A stretch of DNA of 13,576 bases from Casp-actino8 sp001510335 (lineage in GTDB: Bacteria > Actinomycetota > Acidimicrobiia > Acidimicrobiales > Ilumatobacteraceae). The stretch spans positions 1-13,576 of the forward strand of contig JAQCEM010000043.1 in NCBI GenBank assembly GCA_027729635.1, written 5' to 3'. Both the position numbers and the translations under genes were made by a program. The notes under the pieces are model-generated. The model saw only the letters and a list, made by a program, of their open reading frames with translations. It did no database searches and was not told the DNA's origin. Positions 1 through 6,470 of this stretch are shown here, piece after piece (position 1 is the first letter of the stretch; every line of letters begins with the position of its first letter).

Positions 1-1500
1 CAAGGCAGCAATGGTGTCGTAAATTCGCGCAGCGCGACAGGCCTCTTCAATTTCTTTGGCTGTGGCGTCAGGCTTGGCGTAACGCAAGTTTGATTCCATA
101 CTCTCATGAAACAGATGCGGATCTTGTGAGACAACGCCAATTGCTGATCGCAACGATGTCCCTGTTAAGTCGCGAACATCGTGCCCATCAATTTTGAGCG
201 ATCCCGAAGTCACGTCATACAAACGTGGCAACAACGTGGCGAGCGTGCTCTTTCCTGAACCCGATGAGCCCACAATCGCAATCATTTCACCTGGTTCAAT
301 CACTAATGAGATGTCATGCAAGACATCAACATCGGGATCACCTAATGGAGCGCCAGGCATTTCCAACGAAGCAACCGAAACTTCACGAGCCGGCGGATAA
401 CGAAAGGTCACATGATCAAATTCAATGTGCCCACGCGGACTTACCAAATCAATAGCACCAGGCTTGTCAACGATTGACACTGGCGCATCAAGTATTTCAA
501 AAACACGCTCAAAACTAACAAACGACGTCAACAGATCAACACGAGCATTGGTGAGCCCAGTCAATGGCTGATACACCCGACCAACCAACGTCGCAAGTGC
601 GACCAAAGTTCCGTCCGAGATATTTCCTGAGACCACCAATTGAGCGCCGATTCCGTAAATCGCAACTGCACCAAGCGCACCCACTAAACCAAGGGCGACG
701 AAAAACACTCGACCGTAGAGAGCCGAAAGGATTCCGATATCGCGTACTCGGGCTGCGCGACCACTGAACTCATCAACTTCTACCTGATGACGCCCAAACA
801 ATTTGACGAGCAATGCACCTGACACATTGAAACGTTCATTCATCTGCGTATTCATTTGGGCATTGAGACCCATTTGCTCGCGAGCAATTGTTTGCAGTCG
901 TTTCCCAACTCGTTTTGCTGGAATGATGAAGACCGGCAAAACAATGAGTGACAAAAGTGTGAGACGCCACTCAAGTACAAACATGGCAGCCAAAGTTGTC
1001 ACCAGCACCACGACGTTACTCACAACACTGCCCAAGGTTGATGTCACTGCTGACTGCGCTCCAACCACATCGTTGTTAAGTCGACTAATGAGCGAACCTG
1101 TTTGCGTACGAGTAAAGAATGCAACCGGCATGCGCTGAACTTTGTCAAAGAGGGCGACACGTAAGTCATAGATAAGACCTTCACCGATTCGAGCCGAATA
1201 CCAACGTTGAGTAATCGCTAAAAATGCATCGAACAAGGCTGCAACGACAGCCAGCATTGCCAAAAACCAAATACGACCCCGATTGTCGGATGGAATCGCA
1301 TCGTCAATAATTGCGCGAAAGACAAATGGCGGCACGAGTCCGACGATTGAGGCAAGAACAATTGAGAGTAAAAAACCGATAATTGCTGCCTTGTAGGGAC
1401 GAGCGAAAATCCAAACTCGAGACATCGACGTTCGGTCAATCTTTTGACCTTTTACTGCCTCGGCATCTCCTGGCATCATCATGTGAGGTCCCATACGCAT
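1..1500 (-). CDS. ABC half-transporter (membrane domain fused to ATPase), 3' part cut by window edge
   Basis: The minus strand is open for 500 codons, from ATG at 1500 to the left edge; the C-terminus lies outside. An N-terminal exporter-type membrane domain (about residues 25-330, several hydrophobic helices, with the typical ARPYK lead-in to helix 1 and TRTQTGSLISRLNND coupling region) is followed by a nucleotide-binding domain. I see the A-loop Tyr in FRYP (397-399), Walker A GSSGSGKST (244-270) and the Q-loop SQDPHLF. The signature LSGGQ, Walker B and H-loop would lie beyond the edge. A roughly 23-residue insertion sits between A-loop and Walker A. The family exports lipids, drugs or peptides as homo- or heterodimers; the substrate cannot be told. 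In-frame Met codons also occur at 1494, 1482, 1479 and 1476. I chose 1500 because a TAGCCT -10-like box lies 8 nt upstream (leaderless start) and an in-frame stop lies just beyond. The start at 1482, with GGGA 8 nt upstream, is the alternative. Confidence 0.9.
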   Translation of the reverse strand, partial: MRMGPHMMMPGDAEAVKGQKIDRTSMSRVWIFARPYKAAIIGFLLSIVLASIVGLVPPFVFRAIIDDAIPSDNRGRIWFLAMLAVVAALFDAFLAITQRWYSARIGEGLIYDLRVALFDKVQRMPVAFFTRTQTGSLISRLNNDVVGAQSAVTSTLGSVVSNVVVLVTTLAAMFVLEWRLTLLSLIVLPVFIIPAKRVGKRLQTIAREQMGLNAQMNTQMNERFNVSGALLVKLFGRHQVEVDEFSGRAARVRDIGILSALYGRVFFVALGLVGALGAVAIYGIGAQLVVSGNISDGTLVALATLVGRVYQPLTGLTNARVDLLTSFVSFERVFEILDAPVSIVDKPGAIDLVSPRGHIEFDHVTFRYPPAREVSVASLEMPGAPLGDPDVDVLHDISLVIEPGEMIAIVGSSGSGKSTLATLLPRLYDVTSGSLKIDGHDVRDLTGTSLRSAIGVVSQDPHLFHESMESNLRYAKPDATAKEIEEACRAARIYDTIAAL

Positions 1501-1525
1501 GAGGGATCAGGCTACCTTTGACCAT
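1501..1525. promoter_or_regulatory. Compact divergent promoter with overlapping -10 boxes
   Basis: This is the whole intergenic space between the ABC transporter (ATG at 1500, minus) and the first hydrolase (ATG at 1526, plus). On the plus strand TACCTT (1513-1518) ends 7 nt before ATG. On the minus strand TAGCCT (1514-1509) ends 8 nt before ATG. Both fit the actinobacterial TANNNT -10 element of leaderless promoters, and they share the TA step at 1513-1514. No strong Shine-Dalgarno precedes either start. This is inference from motif and spacing; no transcription start data are available. Confidence 0.45.
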
Positions 1526-1530
1526 ATGGT
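1521..1530. other. 10-bp perfect palindrome over hydrolase start codon
   Basis: ACCATATGGT is a perfect palindrome centred on the ATG of the first hydrolase and next to the overlapping -10 boxes. Its position would suit an operator, but it is short and could be chance. Confidence 0.2.
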
Positions 1531-3016
1531 TCGTCGGCCGTGGCTAGGGATTGTTCTGATTGTCACAGCCGTCGCTTGTAGCGATGGTGTTCCAACCGAA
1601 ACCGAATCAAATCAACAGCGGATCACCGCTGTGCGCGAGTGGTCATCAAGCTTGGAATGGGAAGACTGCGCAGGCGACCTTGAGTGCACAACTTTTGAAG
1701 TGCCTTATGACTACGAGAACCCAAGTACCGGAACCTTCAAACTTCCTGTGACACGACGTCTTGCAAACAATCTCAGTGAACGCATCGGTACATTGCTCAT
1801 CAATCCAGGCGGGCCCGGTGCGGCAGCTTTGGATTACGTCGCTTATGCCGACCAAATTTTTAGCAATTCAATTGTTGATCGATTTGACATCGTGGCATGG
1901 GACCCACGCGGGGTTGGACAATCTGATCCACATATTGATTGTGTTGACAGCATGGACGATTACTTCGGACTTGATCCGTCCCCCGATAATGAAAGTGAAA
2001 CAAAACTACTCACATCTGGCGCCGAAGTATTTGCCACGGCTTGCATGACACGTAGCGGCGAATTTCTTCCCCACATAAGCACCATGAATACCGCGAGTGA
2101 CGTGGATGTTCTACGCCGGGCTCTCAATGAAGAAAAAATCTCGTATCTCGGGTTCTCATACGGCACCAGTCTTGGCGCGACGTGGGCAACACTTTTTCCT
2201 GAGACTGTTCGTGCCGCGGTACTTGACGCTGCCGTTGACCCAACTAGGGGATATGTCGACGGTCTGTTATTGCAGGCTGGTGGTTTCGAATCTTCACTCA
2301 ATGCCTTCCTTACGAAATGCAACACATCTCAGTGTTCATTTATGAAAATTGGCGAATCAGCTGAAGATGCATTTGATCGCATCTTGCTTTCTCTTGACCA
2401 AAATCCAATCGCGAATGAGAACGACCGCACGTTTACCAATCAGGGTGTCGCACAAACCGGAATCGTTGGCGCACTATACGGGGATTATCAATGGCCCCAA
2501 CTTGAGAATGCTCTATCGGCGGCTGATCTCGGTGATGGTCAGCCTCTTTTGATTTTATTTCGCGACTATTTCGGTCGCGATAGCGCTGGTCAGACCGACA
2601 ACTCGATTGACGCCTATTTTGGAATCTCATGTCTTGATCGAGACGAACCGATCACTCCCGATCAAGTGTTGAACTTAAAGAGCCGTCTTCAAGACATCGC
2701 CCCTCGGCTTGGAGCCGGATGGATTCAAGAAATGTTGATCTGCGCCAACTGGCAAGTTGAACCACAAGGCGGAATAACTGTCAGTGCCGATACCGAACAC
2801 CGAATAGTTGTCGTTGGTAGCACCGGCGATGCCGCTACACCTCTCGAGGGCACCCGAAATATGGTGGTTGCGCTCGGTCGGGCTCGTTTGGTGATTAGTC
2901 CACTTGAACAACACACCACGTATGGCACCGACACGTGCGTCACCCAAATCGTTGACGACTATTTACTCGATCTCACCGACGGACCAGATATCACCACGTG
3001 TGATTCTGGTGCATAA
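1526..3016 (+). CDS. Secreted alpha/beta-hydrolase, TAP-like peptidase lipoprotein (paralogue 1)
   Basis: The 496-residue product resembles the actinobacterial SlpD/SlpE, tripeptidyl-aminopeptidase-like and CaeA/Hip1 hydrolase group. Numbering from ATG 1526: a short basic n-region (MVRRP) and hydrophobic stretch end at Cys18, so it is a likely lipoprotein anchored outside the membrane. The oxyanion-region motif NPGGPG and the WDPRGVGQSDP motif are followed by the nucleophile elbow GFSYG (Ser211), then Asp435 in GSTGDAATP and His463 in EQHTTYG, completing a Ser-Asp-His triad. A C-terminal TAP-like domain carries the Asp and His. Several extra Cys residues suggest disulfides in the exported protein. 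An upstream in-frame ATG at 1499 (505 residues) has GAGG 10 nt ahead, but would add an acidic leader to the signal peptide. I prefer 1526 for its signal peptide and the TACCTT box 7 nt upstream. The reaction is probably peptide release from N-termini or ester hydrolysis; the substrate is unknown. Confidence 0.88.
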   Translation: MVRRPWLGIVLIVTAVACSDGVPTETESNQQRITAVREWSSSLEWEDCAGDLECTTFEVPYDYENPSTGTFKLPVTRRLANNLSERIGTLLINPGGPGAAALDYVAYADQIFSNSIVDRFDIVAWDPRGVGQSDPHIDCVDSMDDYFGLDPSPDNESETKLLTSGAEVFATACMTRSGEFLPHISTMNTASDVDVLRRALNEEKISYLGFSYGTSLGATWATLFPETVRAAVLDAAVDPTRGYVDGLLLQAGGFESSLNAFLTKCNTSQCSFMKIGESAEDAFDRILLSLDQNPIANENDRTFTNQGVAQTGIVGALYGDYQWPQLENALSAADLGDGQPLLILFRDYFGRDSAGQTDNSIDAYFGISCLDRDEPITPDQVLNLKSRLQDIAPRLGAGWIQEMLICANWQVEPQGGITVSADTEHRIVVVGSTGDAATPLEGTRNMVVALGRARLVISPLEQHTTYGTDTCVTQIVDDYLLDLTDGPDITTCDSGA

Positions 3017-3055
3017 TCGTTGCGCTTTGTGAAACAAACCTGCACCAGAAAGACC

Positions 3056-3067
3056 TACTCTGAAGGG
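3056..3067 (+). promoter_or_regulatory. Candidate leaderless promoter of hydrolase 2
   Basis: TACTCT (3056-3061) matches TANNNT and ends 6 nt before the GTG at 3068, the spacing expected if transcription starts at or beside the start codon. The purine run GAAGGG directly touches GTG, which is too close for a normal Shine-Dalgarno. Confidence 0.4.
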
Positions 3068-4636
3068 GTGAAACGTTCTCTTTCTCCACTTATCGCAATC
3101 GTTGTGGTCTTTGGATTCGCCGCCTCGTCGTGCAGTAGCGATAGTTCAACCATCGATGTCGTCAGCCAAGACACCGCTGGTGAAAACACCGATTCCGCTG
3201 AAGCACCATCAACTGATTCGCCCGACACTTCAAGTGGTGACTCAAACACGACCTTTTCAACATCAGACTTCGCAACTCCAACGATCTCCTGGGATTCATG
3301 TGGTTCTAGTCTTGAATGTGGCTACATCGATGTTCCGATCAACTACGACGATGTCAATTCAGACACCACTGCCCTCTACATCGTCAAGCATGCGGCCACC
3401 GATGCCAATGCTCGCATTGGTTCATTACTGGTGAACCCAGGCGGACCGGGCTTTGGTGGCTCATATTTGGCCGAAGCCGCCGCCAACATTTATTCGCCAG
3501 CGATTTTGAGTTCTTTTGACATCATTGGTTGGGACCCGCGCGGCACCGGAAATTCAATTCCGGCAATTGATTGCACTGACGACTATGACCGCTTCTTCGC
3601 TTCGGGCGACATCACCCCTGATACCGAGCAAGAACGTGCCGACATCGTGGCCTCATCTGAAGAATTCACGCAAACGTGTTTTGATAACAACGGTGATCTT
3701 CTTCCATATATTGGAACCAACAATGTGGCTCGCGATATGGACATGATTCGTCGGGCGCTTGGCGAAGACAAAATTAGTTACTTCGGATTTTCGTACGGCA
3801 GTGAACTTGGCGCCACCTGGACAACGATGTTTCCTGAAACAGTTCGCGCAGCAGTTTTAGATGGTGCGTCCGATCCCAACGCCGATGACCTTGTTGGTAC
3901 GCTGCAACAAAACAAAGGTTTTGAAGAATCAATCGCCACCTTCTTAGCCAGTTGCTCGGCCGATTCGAGTTGTGCCTTCAATAATGACGGCAATGCCGAA
4001 GATGCATTCGATGATCTGATGGAACAACTTGATGAGAATCCCATTCCTACATCAAGTGGTCGACCCGACTTAACGCGTGGCATGGCACTCACTGCAGTTG
4101 CACAAGCAATGTATTCCGATTCATATTGGTCGTATCTTGAAGATGCGTTGGCGTTGGCACAAACTGGTGATGGCACCGATTTATTGTCGCTCTACGACGA
4201 ATACTTCCAGCGTCAAACCGACGGCACTTACGGCAACGAACTTGAAGCGTTCGTTAATATTTTGTGTGCCGATAATCCCGATCGCATGACCGTTGAAGAG
4301 GCCGACGAATTAGTGCCGCAGTATCAAGCAAACGCTCCACGTTTTTCTCCTGGAACTACCGGCAATTACACCTGCGTATTTTGGCCTCAGGCACTCGATC
4401 CGCGCATCAAGATCACTGGTAAAGGTGCCGGACCCATTGTTGTGATCGGCACAACTGGCGATGCCGCTACGCCTCTTGCCAGCACGCGCAATATGGTCAA
4501 AGCACTTGAAGAAGGTCGCTTAATCGTGGTGACCGCCGATCAACACACCGGATACAACGTCAACTCATGCGTCAATGAAGCGGTCGACAATTACCTGATT
4601 GACTTACAAGCACCCGATGGTGAACTCAACTGCTGA
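3068..4636 (+). CDS. Secreted alpha/beta-hydrolase, TAP-like peptidase lipoprotein (paralogue 2)
   Basis: The 522-residue paralogue of the preceding gene shares the same block order. Numbering from GTG 3068: a basic n-region (KRS), a hydrophobic core and a likely lipidated Cys22, then a Ser/Thr/Asp-rich tether of about 45 residues that probably holds the catalytic domain away from the membrane. Family motifs are NPGGPG, WDPRGTGNS, nucleophile GFSYG (Ser242), Asp465 in GTTGDAATP and His493 in DQHTGYN. The frame also allows TTG at 3020 (538 residues), only 3 nt after the previous stop. I prefer 3068 because the predicted signal peptide begins there and a TACTCT box lies 6 nt upstream. The pair looks like a tandem duplication; paralogue 1 has only a short linker. 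The gene converges on tRNA-Ser(CGA), whose 3' end is 6 nt away, with no visible terminator between. Likely an extracytoplasmic peptidase or esterase of unknown substrate. Confidence 0.88.
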   Translation: MKRSLSPLIAIVVVFGFAASSCSSDSSTIDVVSQDTAGENTDSAEAPSTDSPDTSSGDSNTTFSTSDFATPTISWDSCGSSLECGYIDVPINYDDVNSDTTALYIVKHAATDANARIGSLLVNPGGPGFGGSYLAEAAANIYSPAILSSFDIIGWDPRGTGNSIPAIDCTDDYDRFFASGDITPDTEQERADIVASSEEFTQTCFDNNGDLLPYIGTNNVARDMDMIRRALGEDKISYFGFSYGSELGATWTTMFPETVRAAVLDGASDPNADDLVGTLQQNKGFEESIATFLASCSADSSCAFNNDGNAEDAFDDLMEQLDENPIPTSSGRPDLTRGMALTAVAQAMYSDSYWSYLEDALALAQTGDGTDLLSLYDEYFQRQTDGTYGNELEAFVNILCADNPDRMTVEEADELVPQYQANAPRFSPGTTGNYTCVFWPQALDPRIKITGKGAGPIVVIGTTGDAATPLASTRNMVKALEEGRLIVVTADQHTGYNVNSCVNEAVDNYLIDLQAPDGELNC

Positions 4637-4642
4637 TATCCC

Positions 4643-4730
4643 TGGCGGAAGAGGTGGGATTTGAACCCACGGACGCTTGCACGTCGCACGCTTTCGAGGC
4701 GTGTCCCTTAGGCCACTCGGGCACCCTTCC
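4643..4730 (-). tRNA. tRNA-Ser (anticodon CGA)
   Basis: The 88-nt minus-strand gene folds as a class II tRNA. The acceptor GGAAGGG pairs with CTCTTCC (one G-U), with G discriminator and an encoded CCA at 4645-4643. The anticodon stem CACGC/GCGTG encloses the loop CTCGAAA, giving anticodon CGA (reads UCG). A long variable arm (GACG TGCAAG CGTC) typical of serine tRNA and a T-arm GTGGG TTCAAAT CCCAC are clear. It follows tadA by 11 nt and is probably co-transcribed with it. The hexamer GATATC lies directly before and 2 nt after the tRNA. Confidence 0.96.
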
Positions 4731-4741
4731 GATATCCGAGG

Positions 4742-5215
4742 TTATCGGCGTGAGGCAAAGAACTGCTCGAGTAAAGCAGCCGACTCGGTAGCCAAAACAT
4801 TGTGCGTCACCGGGAAGTTGTGGTTCAGTCGTGGATCGGCCGACACGTTGTACAAACTGGCCGTTGCCCCACCCTTAAGGTCGGCGGCCCCATAGACCAA
4901 TGAGCCGATTCGTGAATTCAATAATGCGCCTGCACACATCACACAAGGTTCGAGCGTGACCACCAAAGTGCAGTCATCGAGCCGCCAACGACCAAGGTGT
5001 TTTGCGGCATCTTGCAAGGCCAAAATTTCAGCATGAGCTGTCGGGTCTTGAAGATTCTCGCGTTCGTTGTGACGAGCCGCAATGATTTTCCCCTCGTGCA
5101 AAACAACCGCCCCGACGGGGACATCATCGTGATTGAGCGCATCACGCGCCTGATCTAGCGCAACATTCATTGCCTCGATGTAACTCGCGTTTGCTGGCCC
5201 ATCATTCACTGACAT
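4742..5215 (-). CDS. tadA: tRNA-specific adenosine deaminase TadA
   Basis: The 157-residue product is the usual length for TadA, which deaminates A34 to inosine in tRNA-Arg(ACG). Zinc and catalytic motifs are present: HAE (His61, Glu63) and PCVMC (Cys91, Cys94), with the conserved VPVGAVV block before and SRIG..VYGA after. The C-terminal NHNFPVT...LLEQFF region also matches the family. The same frame stays open to 5443, but that extension reads through tRNA-Ser(GGA) and the SRP RNA and is not protein. The ATG at 5215-5213 is the best start: it gives a normal N-terminus (SYIEAMNVAL aligned to the family's YWMRxAL). Its A is the terminal A of the tRNA's CCA, so there is no room for a separate Shine-Dalgarno. 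GTG at 5209 is an alternative. tRNA-Ser(CGA) follows 11 nt after the stop. Confidence 0.95.
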   Translation of the reverse strand: MSVNDGPANASYIEAMNVALDQARDALNHDDVPVGAVVLHEGKIIAARHNERENLQDPTAHAEILALQDAAKHLGRWRLDDCTLVVTLEPCVMCAGALLNSRIGSLVYGAADLKGGATASLYNVSADPRLNHNFPVTHNVLATESAALLEQFFASRR

Positions 5216-5302
5216 GGCGGAAGGGGTGGGATTCGAACCCACGGAGGCTTGCACCTCACACGCTTTCCAAGCGTGCCGATTCGGCCGCTCTCGCACCCTT
5301 CC
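5215..5302 (-). tRNA. tRNA-Ser (anticodon GGA)
   Basis: The 88-nt minus-strand class II tRNA has acceptor GGAAGGG pairing with CCCTTCC-type 3' strand (one G-C/G-U variant), G discriminator and encoded CCA at 5217-5215. The anticodon stem CACGC/GCGTG encloses TTGGAAA, giving anticodon GGA (reads UCC and UCU). The variable arm is GAGG TGCAAG CCTC and the T-arm GTGGG TTCGAAT CCCAC. It is closely related to the tRNA-Ser(CGA) downstream. The last A of CCA is also the first base of the tadA start codon. The SRP RNA ends about 26 nt upstream. Confidence 0.96.
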
Positions 5303-5328
5303 AGGGTGACAACATCGGGTTCCTGCCA

Positions 5329-5446
5329 GGTGTGGTGGCGGCCAGGCGATCTGCGGCACACGAGCGAATCCGCTGAAGGCTGCTACCTTCCGGTCCTGAC
5401 CTGATTCACGGGAACCCGTTGCACAGGACCCGACCGTCACCACACT
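5329..5446 (-). ncRNA. ffs: Signal recognition particle RNA, small bacterial (4.5S) type
   Basis: About 117 nt on the minus strand form the single long hairpin of a 4.5S-type SRP RNA without an Alu domain. The hallmark apical region is present: GGTCAGGACC, the GGAA tetraloop (plus coordinates 5388-5391) and GGTAGCAGCC, the Ffh-binding internal loops. The ends pair as GTGTGGTG (5445-5438) with CACCACAC (5337-5330), and the helix continues inward with one A-C mismatch. It would bind Ffh and FtsY for co-translational targeting of membrane proteins. It starts about 31 nt after the exonuclease stop and precedes tRNA-Ser(GGA). The exact ends are inferred from pairing. Confidence 0.94.
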
Positions 5447-5476
5447 TGACAGGAGCCAAATGTTGCAGGGGCAAGA

Positions 5477-6370
5477 CTACCTGCCTCGGGACCGAGCGAG
5501 ACCAGCAGCTTTTTCGGCCAGTCGCGGGATTCCGAGGTCGGCACAGAAGTCGGCAAATTCAGGGGTCGGGCCAGTCCAATGCCAGTCGTCAACTTTGCCG
5601 ACCGGCACATCATTGACCGTGGTCGCGATACGTCGAAACAGGTAAGCCAGATCGCGATTCTCGCTGAGCACTGTCGCCAACTTCGCAGCTCCGCGTAGAC
5701 CCGGCACATCCCACTGACCAGCTGCATCAGGGATGTCTTCAATGCGTCCGTAGCGAGCCAACACCGAGGCCGCTGATTTCGCGCCCCAACCCGTGAGGCC
5801 TGGGAAACCATCGGCAGTGTCACCAACGAGACCGAGATAATCAGCGATGCCCGACGGTGGCACACCAAATTTCTCCAGCACGGCTGCTTCATCTACTAGT
5901 CCGTTTTCACCTTTGCCCATTTTGCGACGATCAATCTGCACGACACGCGTACCCTTCACACATTGACCAAGATCTTTATCGGGACTCAAGATTTGTACCT
6001 GGGTCACGCGCGCATCGGCGTCTGCAACAGCTGCAGCCGATGCGAGTGCATCATCGGCCTCGTACTCGACCATCGGCCATACGGTGACACCCATGGCGCG
6101 CAGCGCTTCTTCCATAATCGGAATCTGTCCCAAGATTTCGGGCTCCATACCCTCACTTGTTTTGTAACCAGCCCATAAGTCATTACGAAAACTTTCAATG
6201 ACATGATCACTGGCGAGACCGATATACGTTGCACCTTCAGTGAGCAACTGCATCGTCGAATTCAAAACACCAATTGTTGCGGCATTAGGGGCAGGCGTTG
6301 ATGAACGCACTGCTTGGCCATAGTGCTGGCGATACAACTCATAGGTTCCATCAACAAGATGAACGATCAT
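5477..6370 (-). CDS. 5'-3' exonuclease, FEN/Pol I N-terminal-like, stand-alone
   Basis: The 297-residue product matches the 5'-nuclease domain found at the N-terminus of DNA polymerase I, without polymerase domains. Metal-binding acidic residues sit where expected: Asp7 in LVDGTY, Glu104/Asp106/Asp107 in EYEADDA, Asp131/Asp133 in SPDKDL and Asp184/Asp187 in GLVGDTADGFPG. Phe61-Arg62 and the YKT motif, and the helix-hairpin-helix GLTGWGAKSA, support flap or 5'-end cleavage. The frame is open to a TTG at 6415, but ATG 6370 has a GGAAG Shine-Dalgarno (6382-6378) 7 nt upstream and starts directly at the conserved strand, so I chose it. The role is probably RNA-primer or flap removal or repair, alongside a separate polA elsewhere. 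It reads toward ffs and may be co-transcribed with the downstream RNA block. Confidence 0.92.
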   Translation of the reverse strand: MIVHLVDGTYELYRQHYGQAVRSSTPAPNAATIGVLNSTMQLLTEGATYIGLASDHVIESFRNDLWAGYKTSEGMEPEILGQIPIMEEALRAMGVTVWPMVEYEADDALASAAAVADADARVTQVQILSPDKDLGQCVKGTRVVQIDRRKMGKGENGLVDEAAVLEKFGVPPSGIADYLGLVGDTADGFPGLTGWGAKSAASVLARYGRIEDIPDAAGQWDVPGLRGAAKLATVLSENRDLAYLFRRIATTVNDVPVGKVDDWHWTGPTPEFADFCADLGIPRLAEKAAGLARSRGR

Positions 6371-6377
6371 GTCAAAA

Positions 6378-6382
6378 CTTCC
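6378..6382 (-). promoter_or_regulatory. Shine-Dalgarno of the 5'-3' exonuclease
   Basis: GGAAG on the minus strand lies 7 nt before ATG 6370. It decides between that start and the in-frame TTG at 6415, 15 codons upstream. Confidence 0.55.
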
Positions 6383-6470
6383 GTTGTATTTACTTCCATT
6401 GTGCCCATTGATCAAAAGCGTAGCCCTGTGATGAACAGACTTTTCCTCCGATGTCGGTCACAATGGTGAA

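Noticed and set aside
5216..5443. 76-residue N-terminal extension of TadA in the same frame
   Set aside because: The stretch reads through tRNA-Ser(GGA) and the SRP RNA, and the family N-terminus begins at the ATG at 5215.
5447..5476. Promoter for the SRP RNA in the gap after the exonuclease
   Set aside because: Only a weak CAACAT element is present, with no fitting -35, so I did not call it.
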